From Oscillibacter sp. (GTDB taxonomy: Bacteria; Bacillota; Clostridia; Oscillospirales; Oscillospiraceae), in NCBI GenBank assembly GCA_020025415.1, contig JAHHSB010000013.1:1-16659 (forward strand): a stretch of DNA of 16,659 bases, in the 5' to 3' direction. Below, piece by piece: positions 1 to 6,189 of the stretch. The notes beneath the pieces are model-generated. The model worked only from the letters and a program-made list of their open reading frames with translations. It ran no database searches and was not told the origin of the DNA. Every line of letters begins with the position of its first letter. Position 1 is the first letter of the stretch. The translations under genes and the position numbers were made by a program.

Positions 1-2
1 TT

Positions 3-56
3 GCCGCTTTAGGTAGCTACTCTGTGGCAGAAGAAATTGCCAACGCCGTAACCCAT
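3..56 (+). pseudogene. hemolysin III-family protein, N-terminal fragment
   Basis: Reading in from the left edge, the plus strand encodes AALGSYSVAEEIANAVTH. This resembles the start of hemolysin III/YqfA-type membrane proteins (PAQR superfamily), which usually read Y(S/T)xGEEIANAxTHGIG. After THV the family pattern is lost, because the following bases are the antisense of trxB. The fragment is therefore cut at both ends, by the window edge and by a junction near position 57. It is a short match of about 15 residues made by eye, so the identity is probable rather than certain. The same frame stays open to 704, but that part is antisense to trxB, the NifX-like gene and the DUF134 gene and is not believable protein. 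Confidence 0.5.
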
Positions 57-143
57 GTCCAGGCCCGCCCGCGCGCAGTAGAGCGCCGCGGTGTAGCCGC
101 CGGGGCCGCCGCCAATGATGATCACATCGTAAATCTGCTCCAT
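9..143 (-). pseudogene. trxB: thioredoxin reductase, truncated N-terminus
   Basis: The reading frame starts at 143 with ATG behind GCAGGAGGAACG, a strong ribosome site. It begins MEQIYDVIIIGGGPGGYTAA, the FAD-binding GxGxxG Rossmann motif (here GGGPGG) of thioredoxin-disulfide reductase, and continues LYCARAGLD as in that family. After residue 29 it departs from the family (normally TLVLEK...) and reads MGYGVGNFFCHRVAT before a stop at 9-11, giving 44 residues instead of about 300. The diverging tail is the antisense of a hemolysin III-like sequence. The gene is 60 bp downstream of the NifX-like gene and probably belongs to that operon. An assembly chimera at the contig edge is as likely as a real rearrangement. 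Identification of the 5' part as trxB is firm; another FAD-dependent oxidoreductase is the only alternative. Confidence 0.75.
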
Positions 144-203
144 CGTTCCTCCTGCTTCTCCGGCCCGCTGCGGGGCCGGGATGGTGTTGTTTATTCCCGG
201 CGC

Positions 204-599
204 TCAGTGACCGCAGGTATGCTCGCCGCAGGTATGCTCGCCGCACTCATGGCCGCCGTGATGCTCGTGGTGATCGCACTTGGCGTCGGGATCATAGTCC
301 AGCCGCCCGGCCAGCAGGGCCTCCACCGCCGCGTCCGCATCGCCGCTGACGCCGCCGTAGAGCCGGATGCCCGCCGCGGCCAGGGCTATCTGAGCGCCGC
401 CGCCGATGCCGCCGCAGATCAGGGCATCCACCCCCAGCCCGTTCAGCACGCCGGCCAGGGCGCTGTGGCCGCTGCCGTTGGTACTCACCACCTGGGAGCC
501 AGTCACCTTGCCGTCCTCCACCTGGTAGATCTTAAACGCCTCGGTGTGGCCGAAGTGCTGGAAAACCTGCCCGTTTTCATAGGTTACCGCAATGATCAT
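204..599 (-). CDS. NifX/NifB-type (FeMo-cofactor biosynthesis family) protein with His/Cys-rich tail
   Basis: This is a 131-residue member of the dinitrogenase iron-molybdenum cofactor family (Pfam NifX/NifB-like), small alpha/beta proteins that bind metal clusters or cofactors. In non-nitrogen fixers their role is mostly unknown. The family signature is clear: MIIAVTYENGQVFQHFGHTEAFKI at the start, then the ICGGIGGGA glycine loop around residue 65. After the fold ends the tail is DHHEHHGGHECGEHTCGEHTCGH, rich in His and Cys and a plausible metal-binding segment; an exact 15-bp tandem repeat (211-240) encodes part of it. I chose the ATG at 599. A start at 608 overlaps the upstream stop (ATGA) but lies only 1 nt from AGGAGG, whereas 599 lies 10 nt away and matches the family start. 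It follows the DUF134 gene with no gap, so it is probably cotranscribed and translationally coupled. Confidence 0.88.
   Translation of the reverse strand: MIIAVTYENGQVFQHFGHTEAFKIYQVEDGKVTGSQVVSTNGSGHSALAGVLNGLGVDALICGGIGGGAQIALAAAGIRLYGGVSGDADAAVEALLAGRLDYDPDAKCDHHEHHGGHECGEHTCGEHTCGH
211..240. repeat. 15-bp exact tandem repeat in the His/Cys tail
   Basis: The unit CCGCAGGTATGCTCG occurs twice back to back, followed by a partial third copy. On the minus strand it encodes the repeated CGEHT block of the NifX-like protein's tail. The in-frame 5-codon unit means copy number can change without disrupting the protein. Confidence 0.9.
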
Positions 600-604
600 A
601 CTAC

Positions 605-979
605 TCATTCCTCCTGTGTTAATTCCGTTTTTACATTCACCCGGATGCGCTTGCGGCAGCCGCCGCAGCCCCGCCCGGGCTCCTTGCCGTCACAAAGCCG
701 GTAGCTGCCCCCCTGGATGAGAAGGGGCCGGCCATCCACCAGCACCGCCGCCAGCTTTTCCCGGGCACTGGTGTAGATCTGCTGCACCGTAGTCCGGGCG
801 ATGCCCATGTAGTCGCCGCAGTCTTCCTGGGAATATCCCTCCCGGTCGATCAAGCGGATGGCCTCATACTCATCCACCGTCATCACCACCGGGGCGCAGC
901 GCCGGCCGCCCCCCACGGGCACAAACTCCGTGGTCTCCGGCAGGCAGCAGACCTTTCTGCATTTTCTGGGTCTGGACAT
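605..979 (-). CDS. DUF134 family helix-turn-helix DNA-binding protein
   Basis: This 124-residue protein starts MSRPRKCRKVCCLPE and continues with VVMTVDEYEAIRLIDREGYSQ and CGDYMGIARTTVQQIY, the sigma-70 region 4-like helix-turn-helix typical of DUF134 proteins. The Cys-rich ends (CRKVCC near residues 7-12 and GCGGCRKR near 105-112) suggest bound metal or redox sensing; that is inference. The start at 979 is preceded by GGAGGG with 5 nt spacing. An in-frame ATG at 1072 lies within the -35 box, so it cannot be used from this promoter. DUF134 genes are commonly found beside NifX/NifB-type genes, as here, where the stop overlaps the first possible start of that gene. A consensus promoter with a 9-bp inverted repeat lies just upstream, which fits autoregulation. 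DNA binding is likely; the signal sensed is not visible. Confidence 0.9.
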   Translation of the reverse strand: MSRPRKCRKVCCLPETTEFVPVGGGRRCAPVVMTVDEYEAIRLIDREGYSQEDCGDYMGIARTTVQQIYTSAREKLAAVLVDGRPLLIQGGSYRLCDGKEPGRGCGGCRKRIRVNVKTELTQEE

Positions 980-1031
980 GGTCGCCCTCCTCTCCCTCCC
1001 GGCCGCAGTTTGCGGCCAGGTGTATTTCTGG

Positions 1032-1075
1032 CATATGCCGCTTTCATGTCTATTATACCCCATTATCGGCATATG
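1032..1075. promoter_or_regulatory. inverted-repeat operator over the DUF134 promoter
   Basis: CATATGCCG (1032-1040) and its exact reverse complement CGGCATATG (1067-1075) are separated by 26 bp, with half-site centres 35 bp apart. One arm abuts and partly overlaps the -35 box; the other lies just downstream of the -10 box around the expected transcription start. Each arm also contains the 6-bp palindrome CATATG. The placement is what a repressor operator would need. The most obvious ligand is the adjacent DUF134 protein; this is inferred. Confidence 0.7.
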
Positions 1076-1079
1076 TCAA
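1052..1079 (-). promoter_or_regulatory. sigma-A promoter of the DUF134-NifX-trxB operon
   Basis: On the minus strand, TTGACA (1079-1074) and TATAAT (1057-1052) are both perfect consensus boxes, separated by 16 bp. Predicted transcription starts near 1045, leaving a leader of about 65 nt. Confidence 0.9.
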
Positions 1080-1110
1080 TAAAAATGCGCATGGAACGGA
1101 AACAGCGCGT

Positions 1111-1413
1111 TCAATACGCACCGATTTCAAACGCCGAGGCGCAGCTGTTCATTTTCCCGGTGCGGAAGTAGAGGATCTCATGAAAGCCGCTGAAAATATG
1201 CCTGCACTCCTTGTCTTGCTCCTGGGGCCGCTCAGCAGCAAAGCTTTCCGCTCCTTCTGCCAGATAGATCCGTTTCCAGCCCTGCACTTGCTTGTGACGG
1301 ATGCCAAACCTCTGTGCCGTTTGGCAATCGCTCAGCTTTTCTTCCTGTATAGTTTCTGCCGCCAGGTTCTTGAATCCTGGTATGCAGCTTTTGTTTGGTA
1401 TCCCTTTTGGCAT
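1111..1413 (-). pseudogene. IS3-family transposase (OrfA) 5' remnant
   Basis: From ATG at 1413 the frame reads MPKGIPNKSCIPGFKNLAAE, then EEKLSDCQTAQRFGI and WKRIYLAEGAESFAAER. This is the N-terminal helix-turn-helix of IS3/IS150-group OrfA proteins (normally ...YTPEFK..VVE..., ETARRF, WERIYLEEG, ERRGR). The resemblance stops near residue 62 (about 1228), at AERP where AERRGRSS is expected. The remaining residues to the stop at 1111 do not look like transposase. No OrfB, DDE catalytic domain or right end is visible, so the copy is dead. The same N-terminal sequence recurs, more degraded, at 11879-11966. It lies between the DUF134 promoter and the 3' end of hemW. Confidence 0.75.
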
Positions 1414-1491
1414 AATAAAACACCCCATTTGTTTTTCAGCCTGTCATACTGTCTAACAAATGGGGTGCAGTTCACGGGGCGCTCTTTTGGG
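1413..1491 (-). repeat. palindromic IS-end repeat, copy 1
   Basis: CACCCCATTTGTT (1421-1433) pairs with AACAAATGGGGTG (1455-1467), a perfect 13-bp stem whose loop holds a weaker inner stem. On the minus strand the hairpin is followed by TTTTATTATG, the last three bases being the remnant transposase start codon. The IS left end (TGAACTGCACCCC, reading leftward from 1474) forms part of the hairpin. Bases 1475-1491 resemble the flank of the other copies (GGGGCGCTCTTTT). It starts about 23 bp after the hemW stop and could terminate hemW transcription. Confidence 0.8.
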
Positions 1492-1513
1492 ATTCTCTGC
1501 GGCGGGGCCGCCT

Positions 1514-2734
1514 TTAAAAATTGCGGATGTGATAGTCGCCCCGGGCGCTGGCCTCCGCCCGTTTGCGCTTATCCGCGGAGAGCAGCTCCAGCATCTGGCC
1601 GATGATGGCGTTGGAGACCAGAAAGCCCCGGGGGGTCAGGCTCCAGCGCCCCTCCTCACTCTGCCGGGCGTAGCCCGCCTGGCGGCACTTCTCCAGAAAG
1701 GGGAGGAAGCAATCGAAGCGGCGGCGGTAGCGGGCGGCAAACTCTCCCGGGTCAATGCCCTGGGTGGTGCGCAGGCCCAGCATCAGATACTCGCTGTCCC
1801 GGTCCCGCGCGGGGATCCGCTCGCTCTCCGAGAGCAGGGGGGCGCCCTGGGCCACGCCCCGGATATAGTCCTCTAGATCCCGGGCATAGGCGTAGCGCAC
1901 GCCGCCAAAGTCCGAGTGGGCCCCGGGGCCGAAGCCAGCGTACTCCTGAAGCTGCCAGTACTTGAGGTTATGGCGGGAGTCAAAGCCCGGCCGGGCGAAG
2001 TTGGAGATCTCATACTGGAAAAAGCCGAAATGGCGCAGGGTCTCCACCGTGGCCAAATACAGCGCCGCCTGGGCGTCGTCATCGGGCAGGCTGGGGTCGT
2101 CCCGCCGTTCATAGAGGGGGGTCCCCTCTTCCAGCTTCAGCCCGTAGCAGGAAAGGTGCTGGGGCTTTAGGGACACGGCGGCGCTGAGACTGTGGTTCCA
2201 GCTCTCCGCCGTCTGGCCGGGCAGCCCGTAGATGAGGTCCAGGGAGAGATTCTGGAAGCCCGCCTTCCGGGCGGCCTCCACCGCTGTCTCAACCTGGGAG
2301 AAGGTATGGCTTCGGCCGATTTGGCGCAGCTCGGCATCGTTGGCTGACTGCATCCCCAGAGACAGGCGGTTGAATCCCGCCCGGCGCAGGGCCCGCAGCT
2401 CCTTCCAGTCCCCGGCGGAGTCGGGATTTGCTTCCAGCGTGATCTCCGCGTCCCGGGTCAGGCGGTACTCCTTTTCAATCAGTTTCAGCAGCGTTTTGAG
2501 CCGCTTCTGGCCCAGCAGCGAGGGAGTACCGCCCCCGAAGTAGACGCTGTCCACCTGGTGGAGCTCCGCCCGGGGGGCGGTCTCGCTCAGGTGGGCGCAC
2601 AGGGCGTCCACATAGGCGTCCATCCGATCCTCCGCCCCGGCCAGAGAGTAGAAGTCGCAGTAGGCGCACTTGGCGGCGCAGAAGGGGATATGGATGTAAA
2701 GGCCCAGGCTTTTGGGCAGTGTTTTCGGCTTCAA
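1514..2734 (-). CDS. hemW: HemW-like radical SAM heme chaperone (coproporphyrinogen III oxidase family)
   Basis: The 406-residue protein begins LGLYIHIPFCAAKCAYCDFY, where C19-x3-C23-x2-C26 is the radical SAM [4Fe-4S] motif in the HemW context. YFGGGTPS follows at 65-72, then the family segments LSLGMQSANDAELRQIGRSH, LSLDLIYGLPGQT and SCYGLKLEEGTPL, and the C-terminal HemW domain (EYLMLGLRTTQGI, about 320). Length matches the family (375-410). HemW proteins bind heme and pass it to acceptor proteins; many are misnamed as oxygen-independent coproporphyrinogen oxidase. The start is TTG at 2734 with GGAGGG upstream, 7 nt away; no ATG near the N-terminus suits the family. A good promoter is visible (2776-2804), and a palindromic repeat follows the stop. 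It is transcribed alone. Confidence 0.93.
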   Translation of the reverse strand: MKPKTLPKSLGLYIHIPFCAAKCAYCDFYSLAGAEDRMDAYVDALCAHLSETAPRAELHQVDSVYFGGGTPSLLGQKRLKTLLKLIEKEYRLTRDAEITLEANPDSAGDWKELRALRRAGFNRLSLGMQSANDAELRQIGRSHTFSQVETAVEAARKAGFQNLSLDLIYGLPGQTAESWNHSLSAAVSLKPQHLSCYGLKLEEGTPLYERRDDPSLPDDDAQAALYLATVETLRHFGFFQYEISNFARPGFDSRHNLKYWQLQEYAGFGPGAHSDFGGVRYAYARDLEDYIRGVAQGAPLLSESERIPARDRDSEYLMLGLRTTQGIDPGEFAARYRRRFDCFLPFLEKCRQAGYARQSEEGRWSLTPRGFLVSNAIIGQMLELLSADKRKRAEASARGDYHIRNF

Positions 2735-2775
2735 GCAAAGCCCTCCTTTTCAGCAGCTGCTGCAAAACTTCTTTT

Positions 2776-2804
2776 ATTGTATACGGCTGCGGCCGCCTTT
2801 GCAA
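2776..2804 (-). promoter_or_regulatory. promoter of hemW
   Basis: On the minus strand TTGCAA (2804-2799) and TACAAT (2781-2776) are separated by exactly 17 bp. Transcription would start near 2769, about 35 nt before the TTG start codon. Confidence 0.7.
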
Positions 2805-2817
2805 GGGCGGCGAAGGC

Positions 2818-2847
2818 GTATATTTTTTCGGATGGCGGAAAAAACTA
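2818..2847 (+). promoter_or_regulatory. possible sigma-G (forespore) promoter of spoVAC
   Basis: GTATA (2818-2822) fits the Bacillus sigma-G -35 pattern GHATR fully. After 18 bp, AAAACTA (2841-2847) matches 5 of 7 positions of the -10 pattern CATWHTA. The spoVA genes are forespore-expressed in Bacillus, which is why I looked. The -10 box is imperfect, so this is tentative. Confidence 0.35.
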
Positions 2848-2910
2848 ACACCGGAAAAACCATGAGTCCGGAACACCGGGCTCCAGAAAACGGGAAAAGA
2901 GGAATCGCCC

Positions 2911-3351
2911 ATGAATATGACCCCGGAAGAATATCAGCAATACGTCCAGCACAAGGCCAAAAAATCCCCCCTGCTCAAGGACACGGCCCTGGCCTTTGTA
3001 GTGGGCGGAGCCATCTGCACCCTGGGCCAGCTGATCCAAAACGGCTGGCGGTCCGCCGGACTGGGCCAAGGAGACGCGGGCACCGCCACCTCTATCACGC
3101 TGGTGTTTTTGTCGGCGCTGCTGACGGGGCTGAACCTGTACCATCGGCTGGCAGGCTACGGCGGCGCGGGCACCCTGGTGCCCATCACCGGCTTTGCCAA
3201 CGCGGTGGTGGCACCGGCGCTGGATTTTAAAAGCGAGGGTTTCGTCACCGGCATGGCGGCCAAGATGTTTGTCATCGCCGGGCCGGTAATCGTCTTCGGC
3301 ACCCTGGCCAGCGTGATCTACGGTGTGGTTTTGTGCATCTTCGGCCGCTGA
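2911..3351 (+). CDS. spoVAC: stage V sporulation protein AC
   Basis: This 146-residue membrane protein starts MNMTPEEYQQYVQHKAKKS, like SpoVAC. It has hydrophobic segments around residues 26-43, 63-80, 90-107 and 115-143, with the conserved pieces FVVGGAICTLGQLIQ, ITGFANAVVAPALDFKSEG and GMAAKMFVIAGPVIVFG. SpoVAC is an inner spore-membrane component of the channel that moves dipicolinic acid into the forespore and releases it at germination. In Bacillus and most Clostridia the gene sits beside spoVAD and spoVAE; here neither is adjacent, and a strong terminator follows at once. Either the partners are elsewhere or this is an extra copy. The start has GAGGA 7 nt upstream. The identification is confident; a SpoVAE-type paralogue is less likely given the N-terminus. 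Confidence 0.9.
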   Translation: MNMTPEEYQQYVQHKAKKSPLLKDTALAFVVGGAICTLGQLIQNGWRSAGLGQGDAGTATSITLVFLSALLTGLNLYHRLAGYGGAGTLVPITGFANAVVAPALDFKSEGFVTGMAAKMFVIAGPVIVFGTLASVIYGVVLCIFGR

Positions 3352-3373
3352 AAACATGGGAGCGGGCAAAAGG

Positions 3374-3407
3374 AAAGAGGCAGGCAGCTTTCGCTGCCTG
3401 CCTCTTT
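3374..3407. terminator. bidirectional rho-independent terminator between spoVAC and brnQ
   Basis: AAAGAGGCAGGCAGC (3374-3388), loop TTTC, then GCTGCCTGCCTCTTT (3393-3407) form a perfect 15-bp stem. The stem ends in TTT on both strands, so it can stop transcription from spoVAC (plus) and from brnQ (minus, stop at 3424). Confidence 0.9.
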
Positions 3408-3423
3408 GATTACAGTGGTACGC

Positions 3424-4791
3424 TCAGCCTTCGGGAGCCGGGACCGCCTTGGGGGGCCGGCACTTGTGCAGGAGCAAGCCGATGACAAAGCCTGCCAGGG
3501 CCGGGCAGATCCAGCCCATGCCGATGCCAAAGAAGGGGAGCAGCTCTCCCACAGACACCAGCTGTTCCTGCAAGGTTTCCGGCAGCAGCCCGGCGGGCAG
3601 GGCCTTGAAAAAGTCGAACAGGGCGGCGGCCAGGGTCAGCCCCGTGGTCCAGACGTAGACCCGGCGGTCGTTGTCAAACAGCCGCCCGGCCAGGGCCAGC
3701 AGGATCAGCGTGATGGACAAGGGGTAGAGGAACATCAAAACCGGCGTGGAGTAGGAGATGATGGTGCTCAGGCCCATGGTGGCAATGAGGAAGGACAGCA
3801 GGGAAAAGCCCACCACCCACTGGCGGTAGCTGGGCCCCTTGGGGCACAGCTGGGTGAACATCTCGCCGCAGCTGGTAATCAGGCCCACGGCGGTCTTCAG
3901 GCAGGCCAGGGTGACAATCACCGCCAGAATCACCGCGCCCACGCCGCCGAAATAGTGCTGGGCAATCAGGTGCAGGGCCTCGCCGCCGTCGGCGCAGAGG
4001 GGATAGACCGCCCGGCTCTGCGCGCCGATCACCGTCAGCGCCACATAGATGATCCCCATCAGCGTGCAGCCGAACAGACCTGAACGCACGGTGTTGGCAG
4101 CAATGGCCGCCGGCTCGGTGACACCCAGGCGGCGAATGGCGCTGACAACCACGATGCCGAAAGCCAAGCTGGCCGGGGCGTCCATGGTGTTATACCCCTC
4201 CAGAAAGCCCTTGAAAAAGGCGTGGCCCTGATAGGCGGTCTGGGGCGTCACGTCCCGGAAAGAGCCGATGGGGGAAATCAGGGCGGTGACCACCACCAGG
4301 CCCAGACTCACCAGGAACAGCGGGGTCAGAATCTTACCCACCCAGGTGAGAATGTTGCCCGGGCGCAGGGCGAACCACAGCACCGCTGCAAAAAACAGCA
4401 GGGAAAACAGCCAGATCATCCAGCCGCCAGCCGCCGGATCCTTCAGCGCCGGCCGGATGCCAACGGAAAAGGAGGTAGAGGCACAGCGGGGAATGGCAAA
4501 AAAGGGCCCGATAGTCAGATAGAGCAGGGCGGTGAAGAACGTGGCGTACCGCCGGCCCACCCGGCGGCTCATCTCCAGCAGGCCGCTGGAGTGGCTCATG
4601 CCCAGGGCCGCTACGCCCAGCAGCGGGATTCCCACGCCCGTGACCAGGAAGCCGATGGCTGCGCCCCAAAGGTTGGAACCAGCGGACTGGCCCATAAAAA
4701 CAGGAAAAATCAGGTTTCCCGCGCCGAAGAAAAGCCCAAAGAGCAGGCTGCCCACCGTCAGCGTCTCAGTCAGGCTCAGGTTTTTTTTCAT
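3424..4791 (-). CDS. brnQ: branched-chain amino acid:cation symporter (BrnQ/LIVCS family)
   Basis: The 455-residue integral membrane protein begins MKKNLSLTETLTVGSLLFGL, followed by FFGAGNLIFPVFMGQSAG, the highly conserved first helix and loop of the LIVCS family. Further hallmarks are IGPFFAIPRCASTSF near 94-108 and the GFLEGYNTMDAPASLAFG region near 193-210. About twelve hydrophobic segments are seen and the length is normal for BrnQ (430-460). Proteins of this family import leucine, isoleucine and valine with Na+ or H+. The start at 4791 has AAGGAGG 8 nt upstream. A promoter with extended -10 box lies 63 bp upstream, and a shared hairpin terminator follows. It is probably a single-gene transcript, though the upstream RHH gene runs in the same direction with no terminator between. 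Confidence 0.95.
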   Translation of the reverse strand: MKKNLSLTETLTVGSLLFGLFFGAGNLIFPVFMGQSAGSNLWGAAIGFLVTGVGIPLLGVAALGMSHSSGLLEMSRRVGRRYATFFTALLYLTIGPFFAIPRCASTSFSVGIRPALKDPAAGGWMIWLFSLLFFAAVLWFALRPGNILTWVGKILTPLFLVSLGLVVVTALISPIGSFRDVTPQTAYQGHAFFKGFLEGYNTMDAPASLAFGIVVVSAIRRLGVTEPAAIAANTVRSGLFGCTLMGIIYVALTVIGAQSRAVYPLCADGGEALHLIAQHYFGGVGAVILAVIVTLACLKTAVGLITSCGEMFTQLCPKGPSYRQWVVGFSLLSFLIATMGLSTIISYSTPVLMFLYPLSITLILLALAGRLFDNDRRVYVWTTGLTLAAALFDFFKALPAGLLPETLQEQLVSVGELLPFFGIGMGWICPALAGFVIGLLLHKCRPPKAVPAPEG

Positions 4792-4830
4792 GAGAATTCC
4801 TCCTTATATCTCTCCCTATATCTCTCTATA

Positions 4831-4859
4831 TTTATATCATGGACAGCCCTTCGTTTCAA
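4831..4859 (-). promoter_or_regulatory. promoter of brnQ with repetitive leader
   Basis: On the minus strand TTGAAA (4859-4854), 17 bp, then TGA-TATAAA (extended -10, hexamer at 4836-4831). The predicted leader of about 33 nt contains AGAGAGATATAGGGAGAG, part of a run in which GATATA recurs three times from the -10 box to the ribosome site (4804-4838). No attenuator or T-box structure is visible. Confidence 0.7.
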
Positions 4860-4888
4860 GTAGGGCGCCCGGCCAAGATTTCCAAGGA

Positions 4889-5089
4889 TCAGGAGATATC
4901 CAGATCCGGGGGCACGTCGATCTCGTCGGAGACGTATTTTCTGTTTTTCTTCCGCTGGCGGACACATTCGCTGAGCAGATACTCAATCTGTCCGTTGACG
5001 GAGCGGAAGTCCTCCTCCGCCCAGGCGGCGATGGCGGCGTAGAGCTTGGGCGAGAGGCGCAGAGGGATCTGCTTCTTGCCGTCGGCCAT
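4889..5089 (-). CDS. Arc-type ribbon-helix-helix DNA-binding protein
   Basis: This small protein of 66 residues reads [20 protein letters not shown], then [20 protein letters not shown], then a basic stretch (RQRKKNRK) and an acidic tail. It fits the ribbon-helix-helix fold: strand KQIPLRL (residues 6-12, facing the major groove), helix 14-27, and helix 30-46 beginning at the [10 protein letters not shown] motif of Arc-like proteins. The ATG at 5089 lies 1 nt after the stop of the SPFH gene and has no Shine-Dalgarno sequence, so translation probably depends on ribosomes finishing the upstream gene. An upstream in-frame start (5128) would add 13 residues overlapping that gene. A perfect inverted repeat at the operon promoter is a likely binding site. 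It might instead be an antitoxin-like orphan, but no toxin is adjacent. Confidence 0.82.
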   Translation of the reverse strand: MADGKKQIPLRLSPKLYAAIAAWAEEDFRSVNGQIEYLLSECVRQRKKNRKYVSDEIDVPPDLDIS

Positions 5090-5090
5090 A

Positions 5091-6122
5091 TCAGTACAGG
5101 CTGCCGGAGTTGACCACCGGCTGGGCATCCCGGTTGCCGCACAGTACCACCAGGAGGTTGGACACCATCGCCGCCTTCCGCTCTTCGTCCAGCGTGACCA
5201 CCTGGTTTTCGTTCAGCCGCTCCAGGGCCATCTCCACCATGCCCACGGCGCCGTCCACGATCATCTTTCGCGCGTCGATGATGGCGCTGGCCTGCTGGCG
5301 CTGGAGCATCACCGCCGCGATCTCCGGCGCATAGGCCAGATAGGTAATCCGGGCCTCGATGATCTCCAATCCCGCATCGGCCACCTTGCTCTGAATCTCA
5401 TCCCGGATGCGGCCGGCCACCACCTCGCTGGAGCCCCGGAGGCTGCCTTCGTCGGCGATGCCGTCGCCGGTGGTGTCCACGTTGGGGGCCACGTCGTAAG
5501 GATAGATCCGCACGATGTTCCGCAGGGCGCTGTCACACTGAAGGGACAGATACTCCTTATAGTTGTCCACGTTAAACACAGCCTTGGCCGTGTCCGTCAC
5601 CCGCCACATGACGGCAATACCGATCTCCACGGGGTTGCCCAGGCAGTCGTTGATCTTCTGGCGGTTGTTGTTCAGGGTCATGATCTTCAGGGAAATCCGC
5701 TTGCCCAGCGCCTCGGCGGAGACGGCCACGCCGCCTGCCCCGTTGACGGTCACTGCGGCGGAGTTTTGACCGCCGTCCACGTCACCGCTCTGCTTGAGCC
5801 GGGTCTTGGCCGCGGGGTTCACCGCCGTGCAGAATGGGTTGACGTAGTAGAAGCCCTCACCCTTAAGGGTGCCAATGTAGTTGCCGAACAGAGTCAGCAC
5901 CAGGGCCTCCTGTGGCTTGAGCACTTTCAGCCCACACAGGAAGATCCAGCCCAGAGACAGCCAGACGATGGATACCACCAGCAGTGCCACGCCCGCGGCG
6001 CTGCCGCCGTCTGCCAGGGCGGCCCCCACAATCGCACCGGCGATGGCCAGGGCATAGAGCGCCACCACCAACAGCAGCACGGCCAAGCCATGCTTTTTCC
6101 CTTTTAACACAACCTCGTTCAT
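5091..6122 (-). CDS. SPFH/band-7 domain membrane protein
   Basis: A 343-residue protein with two adjacent membrane segments (about 12-37 and 43-65), then an SPFH/prohibitin-homology domain from about 66 to 300: [48 protein letters not shown] and [20 protein letters not shown]. The latter part ([48 protein letters not shown]) is typical of stomatin/flotillin-like proteins. These form large cage-like oligomers at the membrane and help organise proteases and lipids. A poorly conserved insert (about 110-135, [15 protein letters not shown]) breaks the domain early on. The start at 6122 has AGGAGGG 7 nt upstream. It is the first gene of a two-gene operon with the RHH regulator; the promoter carries a long palindrome. 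The specific membrane role cannot be read from sequence. Confidence 0.9.
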   Translation of the reverse strand: MNEVVLKGKKHGLAVLLLVVALYALAIAGAIVGAALADGGSAAGVALLVVSIVWLSLGWIFLCGLKVLKPQEALVLTLFGNYIGTLKGEGFYYVNPFCTAVNPAAKTRLKQSGDVDGGQNSAAVTVNGAGGVAVSAEALGKRISLKIMTLNNNRQKINDCLGNPVEIGIAVMWRVTDTAKAVFNVDNYKEYLSLQCDSALRNIVRIYPYDVAPNVDTTGDGIADEGSLRGSSEVVAGRIRDEIQSKVADAGLEIIEARITYLAYAPEIAAVMLQRQQASAIIDARKMIVDGAVGMVEMALERLNENQVVTLDEERKAAMVSNLLVVLCGNRDAQPVVNSGSLY

Positions 6123-6140
6123 AAAAGCACCCTCCTAAAA

Positions 6141-6177
6141 TACCGGACATGATATCATATAGATATCATGTCCGGTA
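6141..6177. promoter_or_regulatory. perfect 16-bp inverted repeat (operator) upstream of the SPFH-RHH operon
   Basis: TACCGGACATGATATC (6141-6156) and GATATCATGTCCGGTA (6162-6177) are exact reverse complements around the 5-bp spacer ATATA. The repeat covers the -10 box and the expected transcription start, and reaches into the spacer toward the -35 box. It is not a terminator: it lies upstream of the gene and no T-tract follows on the minus strand beyond TTTTA. Being symmetric, it suits a dimeric or tetrameric ribbon-helix-helix repressor. Confidence 0.85.
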
Positions 6178-6189
6178 GGGGGTTGTCAA
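6160..6189 (-). promoter_or_regulatory. promoter of the SPFH-RHH operon
   Basis: On the minus strand a consensus TTGACA (6189-6184) is followed after 18 bp by TATCTA (6165-6160), preceded by TGA as an extended -10. The -10 hexamer lies inside the inverted repeat, so a protein bound there would block RNA polymerase. The -10 choice is the weaker part of this call. Confidence 0.65.

Noticed and set aside
24..704. A 226-codon open frame on the plus strand across the trxB, NifX-like and DUF134 genes
   Set aside because: Beyond about position 56 it is purely antisense to three recognisable minus-strand genes; GC-rich DNA commonly keeps such frames open.
5046..6107. A 353-codon plus-strand open frame
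   Set aside because: It is antisense to the SPFH gene, whose motifs are clear; the translation is His/Gln/Arg-rich noise.
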